64,000 bases of DNA from DATLXU01 sp035575515 (GTDB lineage Bacteria; Acidobacteriota; Blastocatellia; UBA7656): the NCBI GenBank assembly GCA_035575515.1, contig DATLXU010000114.1, forward strand, positions 62,001-126,000, given 5' to 3'. Of the stretch, positions 35,177 to 45,053 are shown one piece after another; the first letter of the stretch is position 1; each line of letters opens with the position of its first letter. Position numbers and translations under genes: made by a program. The notes beneath the pieces were generated by a model. That model worked only from the letters and a program-made list of their open reading frames with translations, was not told the DNA's origin and made no database searches.

Positions 35177-38100
35177 CTACTCAACAATAACGCGGTCAGT
35201 CGCGCCGCGCCCGAAAGTCTCCGGATGGTACATCTCTTCTGCCTTCGGCGGCGGCACGACGAAGACGCCGGGCGTGGTCGCCCGCGCAACATACGAATAA
35301 GTGTGCACGCCTTCCCACACCAACGACGCGAACGCTTCGACGCGCTCATCTCTCATGTTCTGATGCTCGAACCAAGGCCGCATCCACCACCATTCGCTAT
35401 GCGCCTGCGGCCCTTTCGGGTCTTGTGGGATGCTGCCCGTCACGGCAAGCGCAGGGTTCATCGCCTCAAGCCCCGCCGGAATCGGATCAACCAGCGCAAC
35501 GTGATAGCGACGCGACTGCGCAACCATCGTTAGCTTCACCCTGACACGCGCGCCTGCTTTGATGCGCCACGTTCCGTCCGCATCGCGCCGCACATCTTCG
35601 GGTTTGTCAATCGCTTCATAGACGCGCTCTACGGTGAAGCCGTGATCAGATGGATTCAACTTCAAGCTCGCAGGCGCGTACTTGATCCCGACTCGATAGT
35701 ACAACCGGCCCGCGCCTTCTTTTGCGAGAATCAAATTCTGCGCGCCGCTCGATTCATTCAAGACGCGCATCGGCACATTGACATTGAAGCGGTCAGTCGT
35801 GCGCCCGCGAAACTCGTGCCCGCCCGCGTAAGCATCGCCCAGCCACGCGCGCGCTACGAAGTTCGGCGTGACCTTCTCGTAGGTCGCAAAGTACTTGTCG
35901 AGCGCAAGAAGCACGAAGGCGTTCTCCTGCGTGTTCTCCCACCGGCCCGCTTTGCGATGCGCGAGCAAGCCGCGCACGACCTTCGGGATTAAATCATTCG
36001 CCGGTTGATCTTTGATTAACGCTTCGAGAATGACTCCATCGGCGCGGCGATTGGAATGCAACAGCAGATAATTGGCGTCGCCGTATGAAGTCACGAAATG
36101 GGCCGTGGCAGCCTCTTCTGTGGCTCGGTTGTTCAGGTGCTTGCGAATCGCGGCAATCTCCGATTGCGATGCCGGGTCGCCTGACAGAACAGAAAGCAAC
36201 CATCCTACAGCTTCAAGCGACAGCCCATTCAATCCCGCTTCTCCAATCAAGCGGCGAGCCTTCGCCGTGTCTTTATCGCCCATCAGATTGCGAACATAGA
36301 GCGCGTAAGCCACCAGCGCGCGGCGAGCTTCAACCGGATAGTAATAAGGAATGTGCTGCTCGATTTCGCGCAGGTAACTCTTCGAGCGGTCGAGCATCGC
36401 GGCGGGAACCTCGAAGCCTTTTTCTTTCGCTCGCTCAAGCGCGTGCGCTGCGTGAATGCTTATGTAAGGCCACGCCTCGTCGTCGCGCCGCCAGAAGCCG
36501 AACCCGCCATCGTCGTTTTGCATGCTTTGCAATCGCTTCACGTCGCGCGCGACGGCGGCGATTAGCTCTTTCGGCTCAGGCAGTCCCTTAGCTTTGAACG
36601 CCGCAAGCACATCGCGCAGCGAGGCGACGGCAAGCACGCGCGATGAGAGTTGCTCGGCGCACTCGAACGGGTAGGCGACGAGATATAGAACCGCGTCGGT
36701 CAGCGATTGAAGCTCGGTTGACGAGGTTGTTATCTCAAGCCCACCGAATTGCTTGATCGCATCAGACGGCGCTTTCACGGGTTGAATGATTGCGCCCGAA
36801 TCTATCTCGCCGTAAGTCGCAAAGGCTTCCGTCGTCGCGGGAGTCCACACGGGCAATTCAATCTCGGCAGCGTCGGCGCAGTGGCCCGACACGGCGGCGA
36901 TTTGAAAACGAGCCGTGCCCGCTCGCGCGGCTGAAACGGGGAAGCGCACTTCGACGCGGTCATTGGCTGGAACTGTCACGCGACGGCCCGCGCCTTCCGT
37001 CAGTTCTGCGTTCGTTGCGCGAACCGCTACATCAACTTCCATCGGCGCGTCGGTCTGGTTTTGAACGATGACGGGGAGTTCAACCTTGTCGCCGAAGTTG
37101 AGGAATCGCGGAGCCGAAGGTCGAGCCATCAGCGGCAATCGCGCCGTGATAGTAGATTCGCCGCCGCCGAATTGTTTTCCGCCCGCGACCGCAACGGCCA
37201 TGATTCGATAGCGCGTGAGATTGTCGGGCAGCTTGACTTTGACGCTCGCGCGCCCGTTTGCATCCGTCGGCACGGCAGGCGCAAAGACCGCAAGCGCGTT
37301 GAAGTTTTCGCGCATGCGAATTGGCTCCGGCTCGTCATCGCCGCCGCCGTTTTTCGCTTTGCGCGCTCTTGCCATTCGCTCTGGCGCCGCAGGCGGCGCT
37401 GCGGCTGTTACGTTCACCGTCTCTGTTGCGGCTCCGGGCTGCAACTTAGCCAACGACTGTAGCCGCTCAAACTCTCTGCCATTCACAGGCAAATTGTTTA
37501 CGAGCAAATCCTGCGGATTAGCGAGCAGTACATTCGCCCGCAGGTGATGATCGCTTGCGTCCGAGCCGCGCTGCGAATAGAACGTCGAAATCGGATCGCC
37601 TATTCGATAACCCGTCAGCGCGAGCACCGATTCATCAACCACTACAATGGCAAGCTCGCTGCCCGCGACCGCGTTGCCCGCCGAGTCTCGCACTTCAACA
37701 TCAACCGTTGTCTCGCCGCCCGGATCGAGCGCCTTCACGCGCGGCGCGGCTGTGACCGCGAGCTTTCTTGCAATCGGCGGCACTTGAAGATTCAACGAGC
37801 CGCTTGCGAACGCGGGCCGCTTAGGCAATTTATCAACCGGCTTGCCTTCGTTGTCCGTGCGCGCGGCTGCGCCTACAAGGTCAACCTGAACGTAAACGTT
37901 AGGCGTATAGCCTTCCTGAATCGGAATCCGCAGAGTGTGCGACGCTTCGTTCATCGTAAACCTTTCGGCGCTCACTATCCCAGAACGCCTCAGCGTCACA
38001 ACGCCTTCAGCCGGATAGAAAGGCGATTGAATTAAAATCTCAGCCGTGTCGCCCGCGCGATACTCTTTGCGGTCGGGAATCAACTGAGCCTCTTCCATCT

Positions 38101-41100
38101 CAACGTCGCGCTTCGGAATCACCTTGCCGCCCGCAACCCAGAGCGTCATCTCGCTTTCGTTCTTTCGCGCGCGGTCGTCTTCAACGTCAGCCGTCACGCG
38201 ATACATCCCGCCTTCTTTAGTCTCAAAGCGACACTCGACAGGGTTCATCGAAGATTGCACGGTGCATTCCTGCGGGTTCTTCTCCTGCTGTTTCCATTCG
38301 CCTTTTTCATAAACCCAATCCATCAACACGGCGCGCATCCTTATAGCGCGGCCCGCGATTAATTTGCCGTCGAGGTCTGAGACGATTGATTGAACAACGA
38401 GTGGCTCGCCTTTTTGAACGAAGGTGCGCGGGCTGCGAATGCCGACATACAGATCAGCCGGATGCACAAGCAGGCTCGTCGTCGCGGTCCACGACTGGCG
38501 ATTCACATCCATCACGCTCGCTTCGGCTGTCACGTTCGACGGCTGTGGCGGATTGACCGACGCAAACTCCATGCGCACGGTGTGCTTGCCCGCGCCGTCT
38601 GTTCGGCCAGTGAACGTTTCGACTTTCTGCGGCGTGTAAGGGTTATATTCAATCCACCATGGAATCCATTTGCCGAAGATGAAATCGTCGCGGTTCGGCG
38701 GCGTGAATCGCGCTTGCGATGTCATCACGCGCCAGCTCACCGGAGCGTTTTGCAGCCCGCCGCCCGCGTAATAACTCGCGCTGACGGTTGCCGTCGCGCT
38801 CGCGCCTACGAAGTGCGGCCCTTCCGAAGCCTGCGTTGAGACTTCAAACTCAGGCCGGCGGAATTCCTGCACCTGAAATTGATGTTCGTACTGCTGGCCT
38901 GCGATTACCGTTGCGGCTTTGGTTTCAAATTGAAGCGAAGCCGCTCCCAGATTCATGGTCGCGGGCAGTTTGAACGCAGTGTCGAATCCGCCGAGCGCAT
39001 TGACGCGCGCCGTGCCTTTCAGCACATCATTGCCGCGCGAATCTTTCACCGTGTAAGAAATGTTCGCCGCTGCGCCGTCGAGCGCACTGACATCGCCTCC
39101 CTTGCCGCCGCCGACGCGGCGAAGCCATCCTTTGATGTGAACCTCTTCGCCCGGACGATACATCTTGCGGTCGTCGAAGACGAACCATCGAAGCTGCTCG
39201 CCCGGCTCGCGTCTCACCCATCCGCCGGTGTCGTCCCACCAGTAAGTTTTTTCGGGCAGTATCGCCGTGTCTTTTCCTTTTCGCGCGACAAGAAGTTGAG
39301 CGCCGCGCGCGCTGCCCTTCAAAGCCATGCGAGCGATGCCGTTGGCCTGCGTAGTCGCCGTCGTCTGGGTGATTGATTGTTGCGCGCCGGAAACCGCGAT
39401 TGACATATCAACGCCTTCGAGCGGCTTGCCGTCTTTGAGCGACGTCGCCCATCCGATTAAATCTGTCTGGTCAACAAAGGCATCAAGCCCGATTTGTGTG
39501 GCCTGCACCCACGCGATTACTCCTTCGCGATAGCGATTCGTTTTAACGGTCGGCTCTACGACGACGATCACCTGTCCGAATCCGCCGTCGAGCGCGGGGC
39601 TTAGATCAATTCGCGTCTCGACCATCTCGTCGGGCTGCGATTTCACATCAATCGTTTTTGAAACGACGAGGCGGCCCGGCAGCGGTTGTCTATTTTGATA
39701 ATCGCGCATGTAAGCCGCGAACTGCGACCAGTGCTCAGGGCCTACGCGGTAGAGCCGCAGGTTCAGGTTCGTGTGATTGACGCTGTAGACAGAAAATCGT
39801 GGCTGCGCGTTTGGATCGAGCACGACGAACTGCTTGCCCGACGAGTTGAGAAAGGCAGGCGCAGCGCCTACGTTGAAGACAATCGGACGGGTGTCGCCGA
39901 GCGTCTGCCCGAACTGGTCGCGCAGGTCGGAGGCAAGCGTCACGCGGTAGCTCGTGCGCCCGCGCTTTGCTCCAGTGATTGAAAGCGTGTTGCTGTAAAG
40001 CGAGGTCTTCAGGGTTACGGGCTGAGGCGGCTTGCCCTGCGCGATCTCTTCGATGCGAACTTGAGTTTGATCGAAGGCTTCCGCGTCAATCGGGTTGCTG
40101 AATGTGATGTTCCAGAAATCGAATGGCGAGCAGTTGTTTTGCCAGCCGCAACGATGCTCGATCACGCGAAGCGGGCCGTAGGTGCGGAAAGAATAATTCT
40201 GCGCGGCTGTGGTCGCAAGCGGCCCTTCGGCAGACGGCGTGCCCGGCCCAATGGCTACGGTGACGGTTGAATCGGCAGGCAGCGGCAGTTGCGAATCAGA
40301 GTTGCTTGACGGGACGACACGGAACACGAGCCAGCGATCTTTTTCAGCGCGAGCGGCGAGGTTGCTAATGGTCTCGTCGGCTTCAATCTCTTCTTTAGTT
40401 GCGAGTCGCGCCCGCCATTCCCGCTTTCCCGATTGCAATCGTATCGTGTCAACGACATCGGCGGGATTGATTCGCTGATCGAATGCGACGAACATCAAAG
40501 GGTCGCGCGTGGTCGGTCCGTTCTCAGGAAAGAATCTCTCGACTTTCGGCGGCGGAGTTGTGAACCGCCAACTCTTCGTTGCCGCCAAACTGGCTCCTGT
40601 AGCCGATTTCGTGCCGGCAGCTATTTCAGCCGTATAAGCCGTCGCCATTGGAAAACGCACATCAGGTTCAAACAGCAATGTTTTCGTGCCGACCCATCGC
40701 CAGTGGCCCGGAGGTTCCGGCGTGAGCTTTACGGGCACGCCTTCTTTGATTGTGTCATCGTGCGAAGTGACGGCGACCATCGGCTCTGAAAACGTGACGC
40801 TCAATCCTGGAGCAATCGGAACATCGCCTTCGGGCGAGTAGCGCAGCACTTCAAAGGTCGCGCTTGCGGTCTTGTCCGGCGCGTCCTGTTTTTCTGCCGG
40901 CGGAAACGACGCGGCGATGGTCTTGCCCGCGCGCGGCGGCGGGAGTGAGCGGTCGCGAATCGCAAAGTCTGTCTCGTCGGCTGGCTCTGACTTAATCGGC
41001 TGAAGCCGCTTCAATACCTGTTGCGCCTCGTCGTCTGAAATCTTCGCTGCGGGCGCGGGCTGCGCTGTTGGTTGACTGGCATTGTCGGGCGCGCCTTCGC

Positions 41101-41257
41101 TTAATTTGAGTTCCAACCCTTTTTTCATATCCCCCGTTTGCGCGCCTGACGAGCGGGCGCGTCTTGTCTGAGCGGTTGTTGTTTGAATAAAAAAGAAGCC
41201 TGACAGTTGAAGAAAAACAAGCAGCGCGCATAAAGCGCCTCTCAAGCGCGATTTCAT
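35177..41257 (-). CDS. Bacterial alpha-2-macroglobulin family protein
   Basis: The ATG at 41257 has GAGGAG seven bases upstream and opens a signal peptide (RGALCALLVFLQLSGFFFIQ); the in-frame extension to 41575 would overlap the divergent M28 gene and is rejected. The 2026-residue product has a Big_5-like domain (about 115-240), macroglobulin (MG) domains and the A2M core (YRIMAVAVAGGKQFGGGES). The thioester motif is Cys1533-A-E-Q, and the thioester-domain alpha-helical region follows. The intact CxEQ means it should trap attacking proteases covalently. It has no lipobox Cys, unlike E. coli YfhM, so it is probably soluble or surface-bound. No pbpC gene is adjacent, unlike in many proteobacteria. 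Confidence 0.92.
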   Translation of the reverse strand: MKSRLRGALCALLVFLQLSGFFFIQTTTAQTRRARSSGAQTGDMKKGLELKLSEGAPDNASQPTAQPAPAAKISDDEAQQVLKRLQPIKSEPADETDFAIRDRSLPPPRAGKTIAASFPPAEKQDAPDKTASATFEVLRYSPEGDVPIAPGLSVTFSEPMVAVTSHDDTIKEGVPVKLTPEPPGHWRWVGTKTLLFEPDVRFPMATAYTAEIAAGTKSATGASLAATKSWRFTTPPPKVERFFPENGPTTRDPLMFVAFDQRINPADVVDTIRLQSGKREWRARLATKEEIEADETISNLAARAEKDRWLVFRVVPSSNSDSQLPLPADSTVTVAIGPGTPSAEGPLATTAAQNYSFRTYGPLRVIEHRCGWQNNCSPFDFWNITFSNPIDAEAFDQTQVRIEEIAQGKPPQPVTLKTSLYSNTLSITGAKRGRTSYRVTLASDLRDQFGQTLGDTRPIVFNVGAAPAFLNSSGKQFVVLDPNAQPRFSVYSVNHTNLNLRLYRVGPEHWSQFAAYMRDYQNRQPLPGRLVVSKTIDVKSQPDEMVETRIDLSPALDGGFGQVIVVVEPTVKTNRYREGVIAWVQATQIGLDAFVDQTDLIGWATSLKDGKPLEGVDMSIAVSGAQQSITQTTATTQANGIARMALKGSARGAQLLVARKGKDTAILPEKTYWWDDTGGWVRREPGEQLRWFVFDDRKMYRPGEEVHIKGWLRRVGGGKGGDVSALDGAAANISYTVKDSRGNDVLKGTARVNALGGFDTAFKLPATMNLGAASLQFETKAATVIAGQQYEHQFQVQEFRRPEFEVSTQASEGPHFVGASATATVSASYYAGGGLQNAPVSWRVMTSQARFTPPNRDDFIFGKWIPWWIEYNPYTPQKVETFTGRTDGAGKHTVRMEFASVNPPQPSNVTAEASVMDVNRQSWTATTSLLVHPADLYVGIRSPRTFVQKGEPLVVQSIVSDLDGKLIAGRAIRMRAVLMDWVYEKGEWKQQEKNPQECTVQSSMNPVECRFETKEGGMYRVTADVEDDRARKNESEMTLWVAGGKVIPKRDVEMEEAQLIPDRKEYRAGDTAEILIQSPFYPAEGVVTLRRSGIVSAERFTMNEASHTLRIPIQEGYTPNVYVQVDLVGAAARTDNEGKPVDKLPKRPAFASGSLNLQVPPIARKLAVTAAPRVKALDPGGETTVDVEVRDSAGNAVAGSELAIVVVDESVLALTGYRIGDPISTFYSQRGSDASDHHLRANVLLANPQDLLVNNLPVNGREFERLQSLAKLQPGAATETVNVTAAAPPAAPERMARARKAKNGGGDDEPEPIRMRENFNALAVFAPAVPTDANGRASVKVKLPDNLTRYRIMAVAVAGGKQFGGGESTITARLPLMARPSAPRFLNFGDKVELPVIVQNQTDAPMEVDVAVRATNAELTEGAGRRVTVPANDRVEVRFPVSAARAGTARFQIAAVSGHCADAAEIELPVWTPATTEAFATYGEIDSGAIIQPVKAPSDAIKQFGGLEITTSSTELQSLTDAVLYLVAYPFECAEQLSSRVLAVASLRDVLAAFKAKGLPEPKELIAAVARDVKRLQSMQNDDGGFGFWRRDDEAWPYISIHAAHALERAKEKGFEVPAAMLDRSKSYLREIEQHIPYYYPVEARRALVAYALYVRNLMGDKDTAKARRLIGEAGLNGLSLEAVGWLLSVLSGDPASQSEIAAIRKHLNNRATEEAATAHFVTSYGDANYLLLHSNRRADGVILEALIKDQPANDLIPKVVRGLLAHRKAGRWENTQENAFVLLALDKYFATYEKVTPNFVARAWLGDAYAGGHEFRGRTTDRFNVNVPMRVLNESSGAQNLILAKEGAGRLYYRVGIKYAPASLKLNPSDHGFTVERVYEAIDKPEDVRRDADGTWRIKAGARVRVKLTMVAQSRRYHVALVDPIPAGLEAMNPALAVTGSIPQDPKGPQAHSEWWWMRPWFEHQNMRDERVEAFASLVWEGVHTYSYVARATTPGVFVVPPPKAEEMYHPETFGRGATDRVIVE

Positions 41258-41430
41258 AAGATTGCTCCTCGTGTGATTTGAAAGCCAGGGCAGCGGCGCT
41301 TTCTGTCCAGACGCATTAAACCATGTTCCGACATTAGATTGAACCCACGGAGGCCCCCCTCGTTGCAATATTTCTTGTATCCGGCAGCCTCGCTTGTTCG
41401 TAATAAAGTTTCTGACTAAAAATCCAAACA

Positions 41431-41510
41431 CGGAGACACGAAGATTTTCACGGAGGCGCGGAGAGATTTTTAACTCCGTGCCTGCGGTGAAATCCTCCGC
41501 GCCTCTCTGG
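41431..41510. repeat. Dispersed repeat with inverted GAGGCGCGGAG arms
   Basis: ACGGAG/CTCCGTG-type units and perfect 11-base arms (GAGGCGCGGAG and CTCCGCGCCTC) lie in the 279-base gap between the divergent macroglobulin and M28 genes. The M28 ribosome binding site AGGAG follows it. The units look like the CTCTGYG-type repeats elsewhere in the window. Confidence 0.5.
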
Positions 41511-41536
41511 TTATTCAAAACGATTAAGGAGAAATT

Positions 41537-43261
41537 ATGTCGCATCTTCGCAGAATAACTGCAATCATCACGCAACTGGCTCTGGTGGCCGCTTTCACGG
41601 TATCCACCGCATCGGCGCGCGCGAACGGGCGCGATACGATCAAAGCCGAAGAATTGAAAGAATGGCTGACCTATCTCGCGTCGGACGAATTTGAAGGCCG
41701 CGCCACCTACAGCGAAGGGCTTGGCCTTGCGGCGGGCTACATCGCAGGTCAGTTGAAATCGTGGGGCGTGAAGCCCGGCGGGCCAAACGGCTCATACTTT
41801 CAAAAAGTCGCCGTGCGCGGCGTCAAGAGCACGAACAACTCGACCATCACGATCGAAGCCAACGGGCAGACCCGCACCTTCAAGAACAAAGAAGGCATAA
41901 CGTTTCCGGCCAACGTCGGCAGCAAGCGCACATTCACCGCAGACCAGATTGAATTTGTCGGCTACGGCTTGAACGCGCCGCAGGTGAATCATAACGACTA
42001 CGCGGGCAAAGACGTTAAAGGCAAAGTCGTCGTGTGGCTCGGCCAGTTCGGCCCGCAGGGGCTTGACCTGCGCCAGTACGGGCGCGCGTTGTTTGGCCGC
42101 TCGCGCAACGCCATAGAGCAGATGGGCGCGGTTGCGGCAATCGGCCCGGGCGTCGTCTTTGAAGGCGGTCAGGGCGGCGGTCAAAATCGCGGCGCGGGCC
42201 AGAATCGCGGAGCCGGTCAAGGCGGTCAGGCGGGCAATCTGCCTGATCCTGATTTCACAACCGTGCAGCGGCTCGACGCGCCGATTGCTCCGGCCATCAC
42301 CGCGCAGGACGAGTTCTTTGAATTCCTCTTCAGCGGCGCTGACGTGAAGTACGCCGACTTGAAAGACAAGGCCGGGAAGCGCGAACCTCTGCCGACGTTC
42401 ACGCTCAAGAATGTTCGCATCACTTTCAACCTCGATGCTGATTATCAGGTGGTTCGCACGCAGTACACGCGCAACGTTGTCGGCATCATTGAAGGAACGG
42501 ACCCGAAACTCAAAGACACTTACGTCGCGTTCGGCGCGCACTACGATCACGTCGGCTATGCTGAAGGCGAAGTGGTTGATGGCAAGCGAATGGGCGCGCG
42601 CGGGCGCGTGACGGAAGGCGCGGTTGAAGATCGCGTGTGGAACGGCGCTGATGATGACGGCTCAGGGACGGTTGCGATGCTCGGAATAGCAAAGGCGTTT
42701 GCGACGGGCGTGAAGCCGCGCCGCTCGGTTATTTTCGTATGGCATTCGGGCGAAGAGCGCGGCCTGTGGGGGTCGCGATATTTCGCCGACTACCCGACCG
42801 TGCCGATTGATAAAATAGTCGCGCAGGTGAACATGGACATGGTCGGGCGCGACCGCGACAACAAGCCTGAAGAATCGAACACGGTTTATGTCGTCGGCTC
42901 TGATCGCATCAGCACGGAGTTTCACAACCTGACGGTTGACGCGAACGCTGCGCTTACGAAACCGCTCAAGATTGATTACGAAGCAAATGATCCGGCTGAC
43001 TTAGAGCAGATTTACTACCGCTCGGATCACTACAGCTACGCGGCGAAGGGAATCCCGATTGTGTTTTTAACAACGGGCTTGCATCCCGATTATCACGCGA
43101 ACACGGACAGCGCCGAAAAGATCAACTACGAGAAGATGGCGCGCATCGCTCAGTACGCCTACGAGATAGGCTTTCGCACGGCCAATCTCGATCATGCTCC
43201 CGCGCGAGACTTTCGCGGCCCGCGCGTGGGCAAGGGAAGCACAGGCAAGTTGAAAGTGTAA
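41537..43261 (+). CDS. Secreted M28 family metallopeptidase
   Basis: A 574-residue exported peptidase with signal peptide residues 1-29 and an N-terminal PA-like segment. The M28 di-zinc site is visible: HYDHVGYAEG, NGADDDGSGTVAML, GEERGLWGSRYF, VNMDMVGRDRD and RSDHYSY. A Gly/Gln/Asn-rich low-complexity insert (around residues 213-235) interrupts the PA domain. M28 enzymes are aminopeptidases or glutamate carboxypeptidase-like. AGGAG precedes the ATG. It is divergent from the macroglobulin gene, so export of a peptidase and of a protease trap may be coordinated. Confidence 0.92.
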   Translation: MSHLRRITAIITQLALVAAFTVSTASARANGRDTIKAEELKEWLTYLASDEFEGRATYSEGLGLAAGYIAGQLKSWGVKPGGPNGSYFQKVAVRGVKSTNNSTITIEANGQTRTFKNKEGITFPANVGSKRTFTADQIEFVGYGLNAPQVNHNDYAGKDVKGKVVVWLGQFGPQGLDLRQYGRALFGRSRNAIEQMGAVAAIGPGVVFEGGQGGGQNRGAGQNRGAGQGGQAGNLPDPDFTTVQRLDAPIAPAITAQDEFFEFLFSGADVKYADLKDKAGKREPLPTFTLKNVRITFNLDADYQVVRTQYTRNVVGIIEGTDPKLKDTYVAFGAHYDHVGYAEGEVVDGKRMGARGRVTEGAVEDRVWNGADDDGSGTVAMLGIAKAFATGVKPRRSVIFVWHSGEERGLWGSRYFADYPTVPIDKIVAQVNMDMVGRDRDNKPEESNTVYVVGSDRISTEFHNLTVDANAALTKPLKIDYEANDPADLEQIYYRSDHYSYAAKGIPIVFLTTGLHPDYHANTDSAEKINYEKMARIAQYAYEIGFRTANLDHAPARDFRGPRVGKGSTGKLKV

Positions 43262-43444
43262 TATAACAAGGGTCGGGGATAAGGAGTCAGGGAACAGGGG
43301 AAGAAAGGCCGCTGCCTTGAAATCGGCTCCAGAAGCCTGTTTCAGGGCAACAGCCATTCAAGCTCTGATCCCTGCTCCTTCCCTGCTTGTCATTCCTTCA
43401 CGCCGTCTGCTTCAATTCCAATGTGGGCCGGAAAGGGTTCTGCC

Positions 43445-43942
43445 ATGAGAACGAAAGCGAAGCAGAAGCGCGAGCCTGAGCGCAAAGAGAAACAATCTAG
43501 CCAAGTCACCAAAAAAGAGCAGATCATCTCACTTTTCACCGCAGGCATTGGCGACATTGAAGACCTCGCGATGATTACGGGCGCGCGTCCGAGCTATGTC
43601 GCGAACGTCCTGCAAGAGTCGGGGCTAATGACCAGCTACTTCGATCTCTACACGACGAGCGCGCACCCGATGAATGTCTACTCAAAGTTCTTTGCAAAGC
43701 GACTGGGCTTCAAAGACGAAGAATCCGCGCGCCGAAGCGTTGAGATAATTGATCGCTTCTACCGTCAGTTCGAGCTTGCGCAGGACCGCGCAGGCCAGCA
43801 TCACGCACTGCACATGGCTTTAGTTATGTTTGACCGCGCGCGATGGACGGGCAAGGGCAGGGAAGCAGACATCTTTCGCCACTGGCTGATGGCTCGATTG
43901 AACGAAGCGGAAGTGGCTGATGATTCAGGGAACGGGGGATAG
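43445..43942 (+). CDS. HTH-like protein of unknown function
   Basis: A 165-residue protein from the ATG at 43445 (an earlier in-frame start at 43421 is possible). It begins with a very basic Lys/Arg/Glu tail, then KEQIISLFTAGIGDIEDLA and ITGARPSYVANVLQESGL, which looks like a helix-turn-helix. The rest is helical, with FDRARWTGKGREADIFRHWLMAR near the end. I do not recognise the family; DNA binding is an inference. A palindromic repeat element follows its stop. Confidence 0.55.
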   Translation: MRTKAKQKREPERKEKQSSQVTKKEQIISLFTAGIGDIEDLAMITGARPSYVANVLQESGLMTSYFDLYTTSAHPMNVYSKFFAKRLGFKDEESARRSVEIIDRFYRQFELAQDRAGQHHALHMALVMFDRARWTGKGREADIFRHWLMARLNEAEVADDSGNGG

Positions 43943-43955
43943 TGAGAGCGTGGCT

Positions 43956-44140
43956 GAAAAGTCCCGAAGAGACGACATAAAACAGCCCGGCGCATCGCGC
44001 CGGGAATATCACGCGAGACGATCGCAAGCAAGGGCGATATAAGCGCAATGATTATGCTGCCTTTACAGGGCCAGGTTATTTGCTGACGTTCAATCCGGCG
44101 CGATGCGCCGGGCTGTTGAATCTCGCCCTTTCAGGGCTTG
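43956..44140. repeat. About 185-base composite palindromic element
   Basis: Perfect 23-base arms at 43981-44003 and 44095-44117 (AACAGCCCGGCGC-type) enclose a 91-base centre. Outside them are small hairpins: GTCCCGAAGAGAC on the left and GCCCT-TTC-AGGGC at 44125-44137 on the right. The layout, with a large inverted repeat bounded by small hairpins and no ORF, fits a non-autonomous mobile repeat or a structured RNA. It lies between the unknown HTH-like gene and the convergent DUF421 gene. Confidence 0.75.
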
Positions 44141-44233
44141 ATCCTGACTTTGCAGACACGCGCTGAATCGTGAATGAGGAGCAGAAAAGATTCTTAGTCG
44201 CGCATCTGTTCCCTATTCCCTCTTTCCTATTCC

Positions 44234-44809
44234 CTATCCTCTGCTCCGCAGCGCGGCAAGCTCGCGCGCTATTGCGTCGAGTCGAGCGATGAGTTCTTCG
44301 TGGCGCGCGGCTTCGGGCGTCGGTTTCTTGGCGAAAAATGAGATCGTCCCGCCCGGCTCGATCACTGCCCTGTCAACCTCATCAAGCGAAGCAAACCCCT
44401 GCTTGTGCGCCGCCGCCTCAAGCTCGGCCAGAGTTATCAGTTCTTTCTTCAGCCGGTCATGTTTGATCTGTCCTGCTTCGATCAACACGTCCGAATCGCC
44501 TTCGATCAAACGGTCGAGCTTTTCGTGCTTGAATAAAAACCTCACGACAAGATAGTTCACTATCAAAAGAGTCGTCGCGCCGATTATCCCGCCCGCAACC
44601 GAATTGTCGTTGCCGATTATTGCGTTCTGCACCGTGTTCGACAGCGTCAACAGAACGACAAGATCAAACGGGTTGAGTTGCGCAAGCTCGCGCTTTCCGG
44701 CAAGCCGCAGCCCGATGACAAGAAAAAAATAGACGATCACGGGCCGCACTATCTTTTCAAGGATTGGTATATCAGGGTGAAGCAGATCGTTCCAGAAATT
44801 CGCGTCCAT
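44234..44809 (-). CDS. DUF421 (YetF-like) membrane protein
   Basis: A 191-residue protein with three N-terminal membrane segments, then the cytoplasmic DUF421 domain with LAQLNPFDLVVLLTLSNTVQNAIIG, LDRLIEGDSDVLIEAG and GFASLDEVDRAVIEPGGTISFF. YetF-family proteins are linked to spore germination in Bacillus, but in non-sporulating bacteria the role is unknown. AAGGAG lies ten bases before the ATG. Confidence 0.88.
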   Translation of the reverse strand: MDANFWNDLLHPDIPILEKIVRPVIVYFFLVIGLRLAGKRELAQLNPFDLVVLLTLSNTVQNAIIGNDNSVAGGIIGATTLLIVNYLVVRFLFKHEKLDRLIEGDSDVLIEAGQIKHDRLKKELITLAELEAAAHKQGFASLDEVDRAVIEPGGTISFFAKKPTPEAARHEELIARLDAIARELAALRSRG

Positions 44810-45053
44810 CTTTGATTAATCTCCTTGACGGATGGCTTTGATGTCGCGGATATTCGGTCCTGCGCAGCCTGATGCGCAAGACGCGCCGCTCAGGTGTGAT
44901 TGTTATACCAGCTTCGCGCTCAATGACAAATCGAATGCTTGCTTGACAACACCCTCAGCAGTCCGGTATTCGATTAGTTTGGCTCTACTGATTTGTTCTT
45001 AACAATCACAAGTGGATCACGCTCCACTTCACAATCAAGACGGGGGACTCTTA

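Noticed and set aside
41258..41575. N-terminal extension of the macroglobulin gene
   Set aside because: It would overlap the divergent M28 start, is read through a dispersed repeat, and precedes a clear signal peptide with its own GAGGAG site.
44943..44972. Sigma-70 promoter upstream of ppdK
   Set aside because: TTGACA is perfect, but no good -10 element lies at 16-18 bases, so I did not call it.
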